A DNA stretch of 6,177 nt. Origin: Tardiphaga sp. GTDB taxonomy: Bacteria; Pseudomonadota; Alphaproteobacteria; Rhizobiales; Xanthobacteraceae. The translations under genes were made by a program, and so were the position numbers. Location: contig JACMOT010000023.1 in assembly GCA_014377915.1 (NCBI GenBank), positions 1 through 6,177 of the forward strand, in the 5' to 3' direction. The first letter of the stretch is position 1. Each line of letters begins with the position of its first letter. Of this stretch, positions 6,090 through 6,177 are shown piece after piece. The notes beneath the pieces are model-generated. The model did not search any database. It had not been told where the DNA came from and saw only the letters and a list, made by a program, of their open reading frames with translations.

Positions 6090-6106
6090 GTTGCCTTGAA
6101 GGCAAC
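6090..6106. promoter_or_regulatory. Second copy of the GTTGCC-N5-GGCAAC regulator box
   Basis: GTTGCC at 6090-6095 and GGCAAC at 6101-6106 flank TTGAA, again with T-N11-A (T6092, A6104). Read on the minus strand and aligned to 1804-1821, 15 of 18 positions agree, including the extra terminal A. The half-site TTGCC also occurs at 6075-6079 inside the small palindrome GCTTG-C-CAAGC (6072-6082). The repetition supports a real binding site for the same regulator. Confidence 0.55.
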
Positions 6107-6145
6107 GGATGCCCCGAATCTAAATGCCTCCGACGAACGGCGACG

Positions 6146-6164
6146 TTGTGCATCCTGGGCACAA
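6146..6164. repeat. Inverted repeat TTGTGC-N7-GCACAA
   Basis: A perfect 6-bp inverted repeat with a 7-base centre. It also contains a T-N11-A arrangement (T6149, A6161) and lies 57 bases (centre to centre) past the GTTGCC box. It may be a second site for a LysR-type protein or a simple hairpin. Confidence 0.35.
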
Positions 6165-6177
6165 GGCTTGCAAAGAA

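Larger units (their letters stand above)
5932..6177. other. Downstream noncoding region rich in inverted repeats
   Basis: No gene is supported in these 246 bases. A 63-codon frame on the minus strand (5971-6162) has no recognisable features. The stretch holds three perfect dyads (6025-6044, 6090-6106, 6146-6164). None is followed by a T run that would make a clear terminator. It may be the control region of a gene starting beyond the window edge. Confidence 0.55.

Noticed and set aside
5971..6162. 63-codon open frame on - after the operon
   Set aside because: No motif recognised, and it runs through all three dyads; noncoding control sequence is more likely.

Overview
The window is GC-rich coding DNA (by eye about 60-65% G+C, strong G/C preference at third codon positions) with compact, partly overlapping genes. 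The protein styles suggest an alphaproteobacterium, plausibly a Bradyrhizobium/Rhodopseudomonas-like member of the Hyphomicrobiales. That placement is an inference from composition and family resemblance, not from a marker gene.

Layout. Positions 1-324 (+) hold the C-terminal part of a LysR-type regulator cut by the window edge. Positions 325-848 have no convincing gene and include an AT-rich patch with short repeats and dyads. Positions 849-1754 (-) hold a second, full-length LysR-type regulator whose reading frame is broken once, by an in-frame TAA at codon 158. Both sides of the stop read as good LysR protein. A divergent control region (1755-1892) follows, with an LTTR-type T-N11-A dyad, a perfect 14-bp palindrome and a consensus -35 hexamer. 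From about 1893 to 5931 (+) runs a tight five-gene operon: creatininase-family amidohydrolase, small cupin, isochorismatase-family cysteine hydrolase, GlcD-like FAD-binding oxidoreductase, and flavodoxin-fold NAD(P)H:quinone oxidoreductase. The last three are joined by a 4-base ATGA overlap and by a stop codon directly abutting the next start. Positions 5932-6177 are noncoding as far as seen and contain three strong dyads. One repeats the GTTGCC-N5-GGCAAC element found upstream of the operon.

How the genes may work together (inference). A creatininase-type metal amidohydrolase beside an isochorismatase-type amidase resembling the biuret hydrolase/RutB branch suggests hydrolysis of C-N bonds in a cyclic amide or ureido-type compound. 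The FAD oxidoreductase and quinone reductase would handle redox steps or electron disposal, and the cupin could be an isomerase, a small enzyme or a sensor. No named pathway with this exact gene set is recognised, so the substrate is open. The divergent LysR gene is the natural activator; its nonsense codon means the operon may now be unregulated, silent, or driven by another regulator.
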